Shown: positions 53,612 to 63,470, counted from the stretch's first letter. The stretch is 64,000 nucleotides of DNA from Pseudomonas graminis (GCF_001705435.1 NZ_MDEN01000068.1:248001-312000); one strand, 5' to 3'. The notes: generated by a model from the sequence alone, not told the origin. Translations and numbers: made by a program.

Positions 53612-54961
53612 ATGACATCGCAGCCGCCACAACCGAGCCCAGCACTGAAACGCGCGATTACCGGGCCGATGCTCTTGCTGTTCATCCTCGGCGACGTGCT
53701 GGGCGCCGGGGTGTACGCCCTGGCCGGGACCATCGCCGGTGAAGTGGGCGGGGCGATCTGGGTGCCGCTGCTCATCGCCCTGTGCTTCGCCATGCTCACC
53801 GCAGGCTCTTACGCCGAACTGGTCACCAAATACCCTCACGCCGGCGCTTCAGCCGTGTTTGCCGGCAAGGCGTTCAAATCGCCCTTGATCTCTTTTCTGG
53901 TGGGCTTCTGCATGCTGGCAGCGGGCGTGACCAGCGCCGCAGGGTTGTCGCTGGCGTTCGCTGGCGATTACATGGCGCCCTTCATCGACCTGCCACCCCA
54001 TATCGTGGCGTTGATCTTCCTGGTGGTCATCGCCTTGCTCAACGCCCGCGGCATTAAAGAATCGCTGTCCGCCAACCTGGTGATGACGGTGATCGAAGTC
54101 TCGGGCCTGCTGTTGGTGATCATCGCGGCGGTCTGGTTCTTCCGCTCCGGCAACGGTGATTTGTCCCGCGCCGTGCAATTCAAGGAGGGCGTCAACCCCG
54201 CGTTTGCGGTGCTCGGCGCGGCGTTGCTGGCGTTTTATTCGTTCGTCGGCTTCGAGACCTCGGCCAATCTGGCGGAGGAGGTGCGCAACGTGCGCACGGT
54301 CTACCCTCGCGCGTTGTTCGGTGCGCTGCTGATCGCCGGCGCGATCTACATGGGCGTCGGTATCGCGGCCGCCACCGTCATGCCCATCGAGCAGTTGGTG
54401 CATTCCTCGGCACCGTTGCTGGAAGTGGTCAAAGCGTCGAACCTCGGCATTCCTCCACGGCTGTTCGCCTTTATTGCGCTGGTGGCCGTGGCCAATGGCG
54501 CGTTGTTGACCATGATCATGTCCAGCCGCCTGGCATATGGCATGTCTCGCCAGGGCCTGCTGCCCAGCGCGCTGTCGAACGTGCTGCCTGAGCGGCGGAC
54601 GCCGTGGGTGGCCATCGTCGCGACGACAGTGGTCGCGATCATCCTCACCCTGACCGGCTCGCTGGCAACACTGGCGGAAACCGTGGTCCTGCTGCTGTTG
54701 TTCGTGTTCATCAGTACCAACCTGGCCGTGCTGGTCCTGCGCAAGGACACCGTCGAGGCTGACCACTTTCGCGTGCCGACCTGGGTGCCGGTTCTGGCGA
54801 TCGTGTCATGCCTGATTTTGCTGACCCAGCAAAGCGCCGAAACCTGGCTGCGCGCCGGGGCACTGATGTTGGTGGGGGTGGCGCTGTATTTCCTTGCGCG
54901 AGTGGGCGGAACGCGACCTGCGTTCAATACCCATACGGTGGACGCCGACGCCGAGTACTGA
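53612..54961 (+). CDS. APC-family amino acid permease
   Basis: The protein has 449 residues with 12 predicted membrane segments. Helix 1 carries the APC motif LFILGDVLGAGVYALAG, and helix 6 has FYSFVGFETSANLAEEVRNV, typical of the superfamily's substrate site. It resembles YhdG/CAT-like amino acid transporters; the substrate is not clear. No partner gene is adjacent, and the sigma-54-linked vgrG operon starts about 490 bp downstream. Confidence 0.88.
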   Translation: MTSQPPQPSPALKRAITGPMLLLFILGDVLGAGVYALAGTIAGEVGGAIWVPLLIALCFAMLTAGSYAELVTKYPHAGASAVFAGKAFKSPLISFLVGFCMLAAGVTSAAGLSLAFAGDYMAPFIDLPPHIVALIFLVVIALLNARGIKESLSANLVMTVIEVSGLLLVIIAAVWFFRSGNGDLSRAVQFKEGVNPAFAVLGAALLAFYSFVGFETSANLAEEVRNVRTVYPRALFGALLIAGAIYMGVGIAAATVMPIEQLVHSSAPLLEVVKASNLGIPPRLFAFIALVAVANGALLTMIMSSRLAYGMSRQGLLPSALSNVLPERRTPWVAIVATTVVAIILTLTGSLATLAETVVLLLLFVFISTNLAVLVLRKDTVEADHFRVPTWVPVLAIVSCLILLTQQSAETWLRAGALMLVGVALYFLARVGGTRPAFNTHTVDADAEY

Positions 54962-54975
54962 TCTGGCGCCATGGG

Positions 54976-55000
54976 GATCGGCGGCGCAATGTTGCCGATC
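54976..55000 (+). terminator. Possible hairpin after the permease gene
   Basis: GATCGGC (54976-54982) pairs with GCCGATC (54994-55000) around an 11-nt loop, 15 bp past the stop codon. No U run follows. Confidence 0.35.
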
Positions 55001-55063
55001 TCTGCCGCATCTACCAACACCCTGCCGGACCTTGAACTTCCCGATCATTCCCCATCGCCATCA

Positions 55064-55186
55064 TGCGCAAGAAGTTGCGCAGTGGGCCGCCCCTGACTGC
55101 CTGCTTAGCGCCCTGCATGGGGCGTCGTTTATCGCGTGCAGAGGAATGCGCAAGAAGTTGCGCAGGGGTGCGCAACTTCTTGCGCA
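55064..55186 (+). promoter_or_regulatory. Three copies of an 18-bp palindrome, candidate enhancer sites for a sigma-54 activator
   Basis: TGCGCAAGAAGTTGCGCA occurs at 55064-55081 and 55147-55164, and TGCGCAACTTCTTGCGCA at 55169-55186. Each is a perfect 7-4-7 palindrome (TGCGCAA-N4-TTGCGCA). Starts are 83 and 22 bp apart, close to whole helical turns, and the sites lie about 87-210 bp upstream of a -24/-12 promoter. This layout fits an upstream activating sequence. Copies 2 and 3 can also fold as one long hairpin. Confidence 0.6.
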
Positions 55187-55271
55187 CATTCCCCGGGACG
55201 TTTAACCCGACGTCACCCCAAGCCAGCAAAAATCCCCCGCAAACCCTTGTGGCATAAGGGTGGCGCTCCTT

Positions 55272-55288
55272 CTGGCACGGCCCTTGAT
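55272..55288 (+). promoter_or_regulatory. Sigma-54 (-24/-12) type promoter of vgrG
   Basis: CTGGCACG-GCCC-TTGAT matches the consensus YTGGCACG-N4-TTGCW at every position except A for C in the -12 element, with the correct 10-bp spacing from GG to the -12 G. It lies about 165 bp upstream of the vgrG start. T6SS genes are often RpoN-dependent. Confidence 0.6.
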
Positions 55289-55454
55289 ATCTCCGTCGTC
55301 CTCTGGTTACGCGAACAACCCTGATTGATCGCGATTCCCAGACCGCGGAGAGCACCGCCGACCCCTGGCGGCTCGCTGTCCTTCCACGCATTCGCAGCCG
55401 CTGATCGCCTCCTTTGCATCGACGTCTGCCGCCTCAGCGCACAAGGAACAAGGG

Positions 55455-58295
55455 ATGTTCGCACCGGCCAACCAAGCCCCATTCAGCCTGACCCTCAATG
55501 GGCAGGACACGCTGTTTCAAGTGCTGTCTTTCACCGGCCGGGAGCGCCTCAACCAACCGTTCGAATTCGAGCTGGAGCTGGTCAGCGAAAAGGCCGCGCT
55601 CGATCTTGAAAGCCTGCTTCACGGGCAGACGTTTCTGCAATTGGCCGACGACGGCACCGGGATTCACGGACTGGCGTACAGCATCGCCCAGGGTGATGCC
55701 GGCAAGCGGCTGACCCGCTACCGGATTTCCCTGCGACCACAGTTGGCTTACCTGGCGCACCGGATCAACCAGCGCATTTTCCAGCAGATGACGGTGCAGC
55801 AGATCATCAGCCAGGTGCTGGAAGAGCACGGCATTCTCTCCATCGATTACCGGTTTCAGCTCGGTGCGACCTATCCCGAACGCGTCTACTGCGTGCAGTA
55901 CGACGAGTCTGACCTGCATTTCATCCAGCGCCTGTGCGAAGAGGAAGGGATTCACTTTCATTTTCAGCACAGCGCCAAGGGCCATCTGCTCGTGTTCGGC
56001 GATGACCAGACGGTATTCCCGAAACTGGCGCCGGTGCTCTACCAGCAGGACACCGGACTGGTCGCCGACGCCCAGGTGATCAAGCGCTTCGGTCTGCGCA
56101 TGAACACCCGCACCAGCCGCACTGCGCGGCGTGACTACGACTTCACCAAACCGAAGTTCCAGCTGGAAAGCAGCGCCAAAAGTGCAGCCATCCCGGACCT
56201 CGAAGATTACGACTACCCCGGCCGCTTCGCCGATCGCGAACGTGGCCGCCATCTGGCCCATCGCGCCCTGGAGCGCCACCGCAGCGACTATCGGGTGGCT
56301 GAGGGCAGCAGCGATCAGCCACGCCTGGTCAGCGGCCATTTTCTTGCCCTGACCGGGCACGCCAATCCGTTGTGGAATGACCTGTGGCTGCTCACCGAGA
56401 TATTCCACGAGGGCAAACAGCCGCAGGTGCTGGAAGAAGTCATCACCAGCGACGTCACCGACCTGAAAAGTGACTTCCATCAGGGCTACCGCAACCGTTT
56501 CAGCGCGACGCCTTGGGACGTGCACTACCGGCCGCCGCTGGAGCACCCGAAACCGAAGGTGCTGGGCACCCAAAGCGCGGTTGTCACCGGCCCCGAAGGC
56601 GAAGAGATTTACTGCGATCAGCACGGCCGGGTGAAGGTGCAGTTTTTCTGGGACCGCGAAGGCCAGCACAACGACAAAACCAGCTGCTGGATGCGCGTGG
56701 CCTCGAACTGGGCCAGCCAGAACTTCGGCGCGATCAACCTGCCGCGGGTCGGCATGGAAGTCCTGATCACCTTCCTCGAAGGCGACCCCGACCAGCCCCT
56801 CATCACCGGCTGTCTGTACCACGGCGCTCACTTGCCGCCGTACAAGCTGCCCGATTTCAAGACCGTGGCCACGGTCAAGAGCAAGGAATACAAGGGCAGC
56901 CGCGCCAACGAATTGCGCATCGACGACACCACCAGCGAGATCAGCATTGCCCTGCGCAGCGATCACGGCGCCAGTGCCATCAACCTCGGCTACCTGACCC
57001 ATCCACGGCCCGCCGGCGGCCAGCCCAGAGGCGAAGGTTTCGAGCTGCGCACCGACCGCCATGGTGCGGTCCGGGCCGCTGCGGGCTTGTTGATCACCAC
57101 CGAGCCGCGCCCCAACGAATCCAGGCACCACAAGGACTTGCCGGAAACCGCGGAACGCCTGGCCACTGCCGCCGATCAGCAGGACGGCTTCGCGCTGCAG
57201 GCCAAGGCGGTGCAGGCCCAGGAACCCGGCGACCAGGATGACGTCGCCAAAGCCCTGCACGCTCAGCATCAAGGCGTGCTTGGCAGCGGCCCGGCGAACA
57301 CGAGTGCCAACGAGTTTCCGGAGTTCACCGAGCCGCATCTGGTCCTCGCCAGCCCGGCCGGCATCGCCCTGACCACGCCGCGTTCAAGCCACATCGTCAC
57401 CGGCGAACACCTGGCATTGAGCAGCACGGGGCACACCAGCTTTTCCGTGGGTAAACGCCTGCTGGCCAGCGCCAGCCAGGGCATGCGCCTGTTCGTGCAA
57501 AGCCTCGGCTGGCGTCTGGTGGCCGCCTCCGGTGACATCGACGTGCGCGCCCTGAAGGACAGCATCAACCTGCTCGCCAAACTCAACATCACCGCCAACG
57601 CCGAGCGCATCACCCTCACCGCCAAAACCGAGCTGGTGATTCAGGGCGGCGGCAGCGCCACCACCTACAATGCCGCCGGCATCACCCACGTCACCACCGG
57701 CCCGTATACCGCCCACGCCGCCCACTTTGCCTACACCTCGGCGAAAAACCTCGCTGGCGTGTTCCCCGAGCCACCGAAGCCGGGCGAGGGCGACCTTCAG
57801 TTGTTCAACCAGTACGCGGGTCAGCAAGGCATTCAGGGTGGCGGCTTCGAGGTGATCGATGCTCTGGGCCAGCGGCTCAAAGGCTCGCTTGATGCCAAGG
57901 GTTTCGCGGCGGTTCCCGGCGCTGCACCCGGGCCTGGAAGGGTGGCCTTCGGCAAGGACCCGGCCGACACCTGGGCAGACGGCAGTTTTATCGGCACGCC
58001 CGAATGGCCGGTCATGCCGCCGAGTGCGGGCGAGGCTCCGGCGCCGTTAGACGCGGCGGTTGGTGAAGGGCTGCCGACCAAGAACTGGGATGTTGCGCAC
58101 GTCATGACGGCTGCAGTTGACGCCGGGGCGGCGGGATTGGGCTTGCCGCCGCTTGCGACCGCGGCTCTGCCGATCGCTTCAGGCCTTCTGAGCGGGGTGA
58201 TCAAAAGCGGGAAGCTTCCGAGCCTGCCAGTGCCGACGGTGGATGAGGACTTGCTTGAAGTGTCGGGCCTGCTGGCCGGCGAGAAGTTGTCATGA
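55455..58295 (+). CDS. vgrG: T6SS spike protein VgrG with C-terminal extension
   Basis: The protein has 946 residues and starts at an ATG with AAGGAACAAGGG upstream. Residues about 1-330 form the gp27-like part (FTGRERLNQPFEFELELVSE, then ESDLHFIQRLCEEEGIHFHF) and about 380-500 the gp5 OB-fold and start of the needle (DQHGRVKVQFFWDREG, then MEVLITFLEGDPDQPLITG). A DUF2345-type beta-helix (about 600-770) and an extension rich in Ala, Pro and Gly end at 946. The extension is not a recognised enzyme; it probably docks the Rhs protein, which is encoded next with a 4-nt ATGA overlap. Confidence 0.94.
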   Translation: MFAPANQAPFSLTLNGQDTLFQVLSFTGRERLNQPFEFELELVSEKAALDLESLLHGQTFLQLADDGTGIHGLAYSIAQGDAGKRLTRYRISLRPQLAYLAHRINQRIFQQMTVQQIISQVLEEHGILSIDYRFQLGATYPERVYCVQYDESDLHFIQRLCEEEGIHFHFQHSAKGHLLVFGDDQTVFPKLAPVLYQQDTGLVADAQVIKRFGLRMNTRTSRTARRDYDFTKPKFQLESSAKSAAIPDLEDYDYPGRFADRERGRHLAHRALERHRSDYRVAEGSSDQPRLVSGHFLALTGHANPLWNDLWLLTEIFHEGKQPQVLEEVITSDVTDLKSDFHQGYRNRFSATPWDVHYRPPLEHPKPKVLGTQSAVVTGPEGEEIYCDQHGRVKVQFFWDREGQHNDKTSCWMRVASNWASQNFGAINLPRVGMEVLITFLEGDPDQPLITGCLYHGAHLPPYKLPDFKTVATVKSKEYKGSRANELRIDDTTSEISIALRSDHGASAINLGYLTHPRPAGGQPRGEGFELRTDRHGAVRAAAGLLITTEPRPNESRHHKDLPETAERLATAADQQDGFALQAKAVQAQEPGDQDDVAKALHAQHQGVLGSGPANTSANEFPEFTEPHLVLASPAGIALTTPRSSHIVTGEHLALSSTGHTSFSVGKRLLASASQGMRLFVQSLGWRLVAASGDIDVRALKDSINLLAKLNITANAERITLTAKTELVIQGGGSATTYNAAGITHVTTGPYTAHAAHFAYTSAKNLAGVFPEPPKPGEGDLQLFNQYAGQQGIQGGGFEVIDALGQRLKGSLDAKGFAAVPGAAPGPGRVAFGKDPADTWADGSFIGTPEWPVMPPSAGEAPAPLDAAVGEGLPTKNWDVAHVMTAAVDAGAAGLGLPPLATAALPIASGLLSGVIKSGKLPSLPVPTVDEDLLEVSGLLAGEKLS

Positions 58296-61200
58296 GTACG
58301 GGCATTGGGGAGCGCGATGCTCAGGTGGCGATCGTTCCGCTTGATCTGATTCAGCTTGAGGACGTTGGGGCTGGCGCGGCCAATGTCTATGCCTGGCTGC
58401 AGGAGATCAGCGGCGGGGTGGTTTCGCTTGAGAGGATCAAGAGCGCTGCGGGCTTTCTGCCTGTGGTGGGCAACATCATGGCGCTGGTTGATGCGCTGAA
58501 TGACATCGTTCGGCTGGCGACGAGCGAGAAGCGTGATCCGCTGGATTGGGTGAGTCTGGGCATCAATCTGATTGGCGTCTTGCCGACGCCGCCGACCATG
58601 GCGGCAGCGCGGATGAGCCTGCGACCGACGCTGTTTCTGGTGCGTCAGGAGATGCGTCAGGCGGGCAAGTTGATGCTTGGGGATTCGCTGATTGAGGTGC
58701 TGATTGGGCACCTCAACGCCGACATCGTTGGGACGCTTGATGATTTTGTGACCCAGGCGCAGGCCAAACTTGCTGGCATTCTCGATGACGCGGGGAAGCT
58801 GGGCGAAGGGGTGCTTTTTGAGATCGCTTCTGGTCTTGAAAAGTTGGTTAACCCGGGGCTAAACGCCAAGGCCGATTTGCTTGAGGCGGAGCAGTTAGTT
58901 CAGGCCGCTGGGGATCTCTGGGCCTACGATCCTCAGGCGGCGATTGGCAATATTTTTGCGGCGGCTGCGGAGGTTTGCGTTGCTGCGGGCAAGGGTGCTG
59001 TCAACGGCGCCGTTGAACATCTGTTGCCTGAAGCCGTTAAAAAAGAGGTGGTCAGACAGGCCAAATTGTTGCGCGCCATGGCGCCGGAGCTTCGGACCCA
59101 GATTACTGGTCTGGCTGATCCTGGAGTTCAGAATTCCATTGGTTCGTTGCTGCTGACGCTGGGTGATGCGGTCGTCAGTTGGCGGTCGCGCAATGGGCAT
59201 GGCCAGGCCTTTAACATCAAGCCGGGGGTGGTTAATCAGGCCAAGCGCCGGGCCGGCGAAGGCAAACTTGAGAAGGTTCAGCGGGAGACGCCTGCCAAGG
59301 GGCGGCCTAACGAGCTGAAGAATTGTGCCTGTGCGGCGACCATCAAGAGCATCAGCTTTTCGATGGGCTCAGAGTCGGTCAGTCATACCGATTTCAGTCT
59401 GCCGGGGCCGTTTCCGATTGAGTGGACGCGCACCTACTGCTCGAGTCTGGATGCCTACGATCAGGACGTTATTGGTGCGCGGTGGATTACGCCGTTTACC
59501 ACGCGCTTTGATTGTGTGGATGAGGGCTTGGTGTTTCATGATGCCGATGGCCGCAGCCATGAATTCCCTCTGCCCAAGGTCAAGCTGTTCCACTTCAACG
59601 CCATTGAAAACCTGACCGTTATTCGCCTCAGCAAAGATCGGCTAGTGCTGATGCGCGGCCTGGAGCACAGGGAAACCTACATCAGGCGGGGTCTGCGTTT
59701 TGTTTTGATCAACAAGGTGCTGCCCAATGGTGCCGGGGTTATGCTGCATCACGAGCATCGGCATGATGGGCATTCGGTGCTCTCTGAATTGGTGACTTAT
59801 CGGGAAAAGGACGCCCGTAAAGTCCACTTGCGAATCGGCACGTTGATTGATGATCAGGGACGGTTGACGGGGCTTTGGGAAGTTCGTAACGGCGACGTCA
59901 AACGGCAACTGTGCGCTTATCAGTACGATGATTTTGGTGACCTTGTTCTGGCCCAGGATGAGAATGGCGCTGCTTGGCGCTACGAGTATCAGAACCACCT
60001 AGTTACCCGCTACACCGACCGCACCAATCGTGGTTTGAATTTGCAGTGGCAGGGATCTGGCCCCGATGCCAAGGCTGTTCGCGAGTGGGCTGACGACGGC
60101 AGTTTTGATACTCGGCTGGCGTGGGATGAAAACATCCGTCTGACCTACGTCACGGATGCTTTGGGCCACGAAACCCGGCATTACTACGACAGCCTTGGTT
60201 ATACCTATCGCATTTGCCATGCCGATGGTCGCTCGGAGTGGTTCTTCCGCGACGCCGCCAAGAACATCATCCGCCACGTCCACACCGATGGCAGCACCGA
60301 CCGGTATCGCTACGACAAGCTAAGCAATCTGACCGAACACACCCGCGCTGATCACAGCGTGATGAATTACGCGAACGACGATAAGAGCCACCTGATCAAG
60401 ATCAGCGATGGCGAGGGTGGCTTGTGGAAACGGGACTATGACCTTCGCGGAAACTTGGTTGAGGCGATCGATCCGCTAGAGAACGTTACCGAATACGCCT
60501 ACAACGGCTTCGGTCTTCCTACCGCGATCAAGGACGCTAACGGCAATACAAAAGCGTTGGCCTACAACGACGCCGGACAACTGGTTGAGTACACCGACTG
60601 CTCGGGCAAGGTCAGTGTTTGGGAGTACGACGAACGCGGCCAAATGATCCGCTTTACCGATCCGGCCGGGCACAGCACGACCTACGAGTACAAGTTAGGT
60701 CAGTTAGTGCTGATCAAGCATCCGGACAAAACCGAAGAACGTTTTAGCCGCGATGCCGAAGGTCGTTTGCTGGCTCATTCTGATGGTCTCGAACGCTGCA
60801 CCACCTGGCGCTATAACGCTGCGGGATTCATCGCCGAACGCGTTGATGCCGCCGAACAAACCTTGCGTTACCGCTGGGACAAGCTTGGCCGGCTGGTGGC
60901 GCTGGAAAACGAAAACGAGCGCCGCGCGCACTTTTATTACGACCCTGTGGGCAGGCTGTTGGAAGAGAGCGGTTTCGACGGTCGCTCGACTCGCTATCAG
61001 TACGATCCCGAAACCGGGCGTCTTGCCGAGACTATCAACGGCCAACGCACCATTGCTTTGACCTTCGACCCGATGGGCCGCCTGACCGAGCGCCGGGCAA
61101 TCCTGGGCGCAACATCCCAGAGCGAAACCTTCGCCTACGACGGCAATGGCCATCTGGTCATGGCGACCAACGCCGTCAGCAAGCTGCAATGGTTTCACGA

Positions 61201-62983
61201 CCCGGCCGGCAACCTGCTGCGCGAACATCAGCACTACACCAGCCTGATAGAGCCGCTGGTTGCGGTCTGGCAGCACGAGTACGACGCACTGAACAACCGC
61301 GTCGCGACCGTTCGCCCGGACGGCCATCGCGTCAGCTGGCTGACCTACGGCAGCGGTCATTTGCTGGGGTTGAAACTTGATGAGCACGAACTGCTCAGTT
61401 ACGAACGCGATGACCTCCATCGCGAAGTCACCCGCCATCAGGGCAACCAACTCCTGCAAACCCAAAGCTGGGACCCGGCGGGACGCCTCCAAGAACAACT
61501 GCTAGGACGTCCCGACGACAAAGCCACACTCATTAAACGCGCGTACACCTACGATGCCGCCGGCCAACTTACCGACATCAACGACAGCCGCCGTGGGGAG
61601 TTGAGCTACCGATACGATCCCGTCAGCCGACTAATCAATGCCACCAGCCGCCTGGGCGTGGAAACCTTCGCTTTCGACCCGGCCAGCAACCTGCTAAATG
61701 ACAGCGCAGCGCCCGTCCGCCGCCCGTTAGATCCGGAGCCTGTCCGCCACAAACTGATCGACAACCTGCTACGCGACTACGCCGGCAACCACTACGAATA
61801 CGACGAACGCGGTAACCAGACTGAGCGCTGGACCAACGGCCTGCGCAGCGAACTGCACTGGGACCTCTTCGATCGTCTGGTGCACTTCTGCGATCCGCGC
61901 CTCACCGTCGACTTCGGCTATGACCCCCTTGGACGGCGCCTCTACAAACTCTCAAAAGCCCACTACCGACCGCGCCCGGAAGCCGGAACCGGCTGGAACG
62001 AAAACGAACACGCCCGCAAAGAGCGCGAACTGGGCTGCGGCTTCACGCTGTACGGCTGGGATGGCGACAATCTGGCATGGGAGAGCAGCCCTCCGCCGTA
62101 CGCCGGCGCACTCGGCCGCACGGTTCATTACATCCACGAACCCGGCACCTTCGTTCCCGTGGCCCAGGCCATGCGCCACGAAACCATCCGCCTGGTAAGC
62201 CAACCGACCTATCAGGGCCGCTACAACTTCAAAGAAGACCCGCTCTGGAACTACAAACCCGTCGCGCTACCAATTCATGCGTTGGCCTGGTACCAATGCG
62301 ACCACCTAGGTACTCCGCAAGAAATCACCGACCAAAACGGCAACACCGCCTGGAGCGCGCAATACAAAGCGTGGGGCGAAGCAACCGAACAGCGCTCTGA
62401 ATTCGCCCAACAAATCAACCTGACCAACCCGATCCGCTTCCAGGGCCAATACCACGACCACGAAACCGGCCTGCACTACAACCGGCATCGGTACTATGAT
62501 CCAAGGGTCGGGCGGTTTATCAGCAAGGACCCGATTGGCTACAGTGGTGGATTAAACCTCTTCCAATACGCCCCCAACCCGACTGGTTGGATCGATCCGC
62601 TGGGACTTGCCCGTCTAAAGGGGATTACACCCAATAATCAGGGCGCCCGTACAACAGGCGAAGATGTAACCCCCCCATCGCCCCAAGTAGGTTACAGCTC
62701 CGCAGCCGGCGGGGGCGGCGCACATCATCCTGTGATCAGTGAGCTTTACAATTCCATTCCTAGGGACAAGCGTACCGTCGCCTATCACGCCCAATGCGGA
62801 GAGGCAGACCTTCTCAGCCTTATTGCGAAGCAGCATAATGTTCAGTCCGTACCTCAGCTGAGAAAACTCGTTAAAGGCGCCACCTTTACCACTCAAAGGA
62901 ATGATGGAAAGCCGTTACCTTTCTGCCCTTCCTGTTCTCGAGTAATGAAAGCCCTCGGCATCAAGGATGGAACCTTAATATGA
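58292..62983 (+). CDS. rhs: Rhs/YD-repeat T6SS effector with putative deaminase tip
   Basis: The protein has 1563 residues. An N-terminal helical region (about 1-335) includes a hydrophobic stretch near residues 50-100 and shows no PAAR motif. A DUF6531-type start (SFSMGSESVSHTDFSLPGPF, from about 350) leads into an Rhs/YD-repeat shell to about 1440, closed by RYYDPRVGRFISKDPIGYSG and WIDPLGL. The last ~123 residues are the variable toxin: H1499-A-Q-C1502-G-E1504 and F-C1545-P-S-C1548 fit the zinc site of cytidine-deaminase-like toxins (CxE plus CxxC). The clade (YwqJ-, Pput_2613- or other) cannot be fixed by eye. It overlaps vgrG and the immunity gene by 4 nt each. Confidence 0.9.
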   Translation: MSTGIGERDAQVAIVPLDLIQLEDVGAGAANVYAWLQEISGGVVSLERIKSAAGFLPVVGNIMALVDALNDIVRLATSEKRDPLDWVSLGINLIGVLPTPPTMAAARMSLRPTLFLVRQEMRQAGKLMLGDSLIEVLIGHLNADIVGTLDDFVTQAQAKLAGILDDAGKLGEGVLFEIASGLEKLVNPGLNAKADLLEAEQLVQAAGDLWAYDPQAAIGNIFAAAAEVCVAAGKGAVNGAVEHLLPEAVKKEVVRQAKLLRAMAPELRTQITGLADPGVQNSIGSLLLTLGDAVVSWRSRNGHGQAFNIKPGVVNQAKRRAGEGKLEKVQRETPAKGRPNELKNCACAATIKSISFSMGSESVSHTDFSLPGPFPIEWTRTYCSSLDAYDQDVIGARWITPFTTRFDCVDEGLVFHDADGRSHEFPLPKVKLFHFNAIENLTVIRLSKDRLVLMRGLEHRETYIRRGLRFVLINKVLPNGAGVMLHHEHRHDGHSVLSELVTYREKDARKVHLRIGTLIDDQGRLTGLWEVRNGDVKRQLCAYQYDDFGDLVLAQDENGAAWRYEYQNHLVTRYTDRTNRGLNLQWQGSGPDAKAVREWADDGSFDTRLAWDENIRLTYVTDALGHETRHYYDSLGYTYRICHADGRSEWFFRDAAKNIIRHVHTDGSTDRYRYDKLSNLTEHTRADHSVMNYANDDKSHLIKISDGEGGLWKRDYDLRGNLVEAIDPLENVTEYAYNGFGLPTAIKDANGNTKALAYNDAGQLVEYTDCSGKVSVWEYDERGQMIRFTDPAGHSTTYEYKLGQLVLIKHPDKTEERFSRDAEGRLLAHSDGLERCTTWRYNAAGFIAERVDAAEQTLRYRWDKLGRLVALENENERRAHFYYDPVGRLLEESGFDGRSTRYQYDPETGRLAETINGQRTIALTFDPMGRLTERRAILGATSQSETFAYDGNGHLVMATNAVSKLQWFHDPAGNLLREHQHYTSLIEPLVAVWQHEYDALNNRVATVRPDGHRVSWLTYGSGHLLGLKLDEHELLSYERDDLHREVTRHQGNQLLQTQSWDPAGRLQEQLLGRPDDKATLIKRAYTYDAAGQLTDINDSRRGELSYRYDPVSRLINATSRLGVETFAFDPASNLLNDSAAPVRRPLDPEPVRHKLIDNLLRDYAGNHYEYDERGNQTERWTNGLRSELHWDLFDRLVHFCDPRLTVDFGYDPLGRRLYKLSKAHYRPRPEAGTGWNENEHARKERELGCGFTLYGWDGDNLAWESSPPPYAGALGRTVHYIHEPGTFVPVAQAMRHETIRLVSQPTYQGRYNFKEDPLWNYKPVALPIHALAWYQCDHLGTPQEITDQNGNTAWSAQYKAWGEATEQRSEFAQQINLTNPIRFQGQYHDHETGLHYNRHRYYDPRVGRFISKDPIGYSGGLNLFQYAPNPTGWIDPLGLARLKGITPNNQGARTTGEDVTPPSPQVGYSSAAGGGGAHHPVISELYNSIPRDKRTVAYHAQCGEADLLSLIAKQHNVQSVPQLRKLVKGATFTTQRNDGKPLPFCPSCSRVMKALGIKDGTLI

Positions 62984-63432
62984 TTAACGAGATAGAAACC
63001 TTAGAGATAGAAGCCCTCGAACAACGTTTCCTTGAAGATGGCTTATCGTTCGACACAGTTAGACGTCGCTTTGGAAGATTTATGCTTGAGCTTTTCCGTA
63101 GCGGAACGCTGCGCAAGATTTATGGAGATCGGACGCCAAATCTAGTTCCCCACCTAAAAAAAGCAGTCGCTTGTAGAAAAATAGATCGGCGTGAGCCGGC
63201 CATAAAAGAACTAATGAATGAATTATGGGATTTAGAAGATTTGCGTTGCGGCCCGGATGCCGATCTCTCGAATCTAGCTCGGTGTGTGCTTGTATGCTAC
63301 GGGACTCAAGAAGAGTGGGCGGAGGGTGATTCTTATAAGCCGACGGCAGTCTATCTTTACTTGGTCTATTTGAAAAAGGTGATTCCTGGAGTTCGCCCGG
63401 CTCTGATTGAGTTTTTCCAGCAAACGCAGTGA
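62980..63432 (+). CDS. Probable immunity protein for the Rhs deaminase toxin
   Basis: The protein has 150 residues and starts in the ATGA shared with the rhs stop, the usual toxin-immunity coupling. It is soluble, helical and rich in charged residues (FDTVRRRFGRFMLELFRSG, then LEDLRCGPDADLSNLARCVL), with no signal peptide, so it acts in the cytoplasm, as expected against a nucleic-acid deaminase. The DNA is more AT-rich than the rhs core, as is common for immunity genes. A divergent homologue begins at 63764. The family is not recognised. Confidence 0.82.
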   Translation: MINEIETLEIEALEQRFLEDGLSFDTVRRRFGRFMLELFRSGTLRKIYGDRTPNLVPHLKKAVACRKIDRREPAIKELMNELWDLEDLRCGPDADLSNLARCVLVCYGTQEEWAEGDSYKPTAVYLYLVYLKKVIPGVRPALIEFFQQTQ

Positions 63433-63470
63433 ACCATAGTTTCCAGCTAATGAGACGGGCCCCTTGAATC

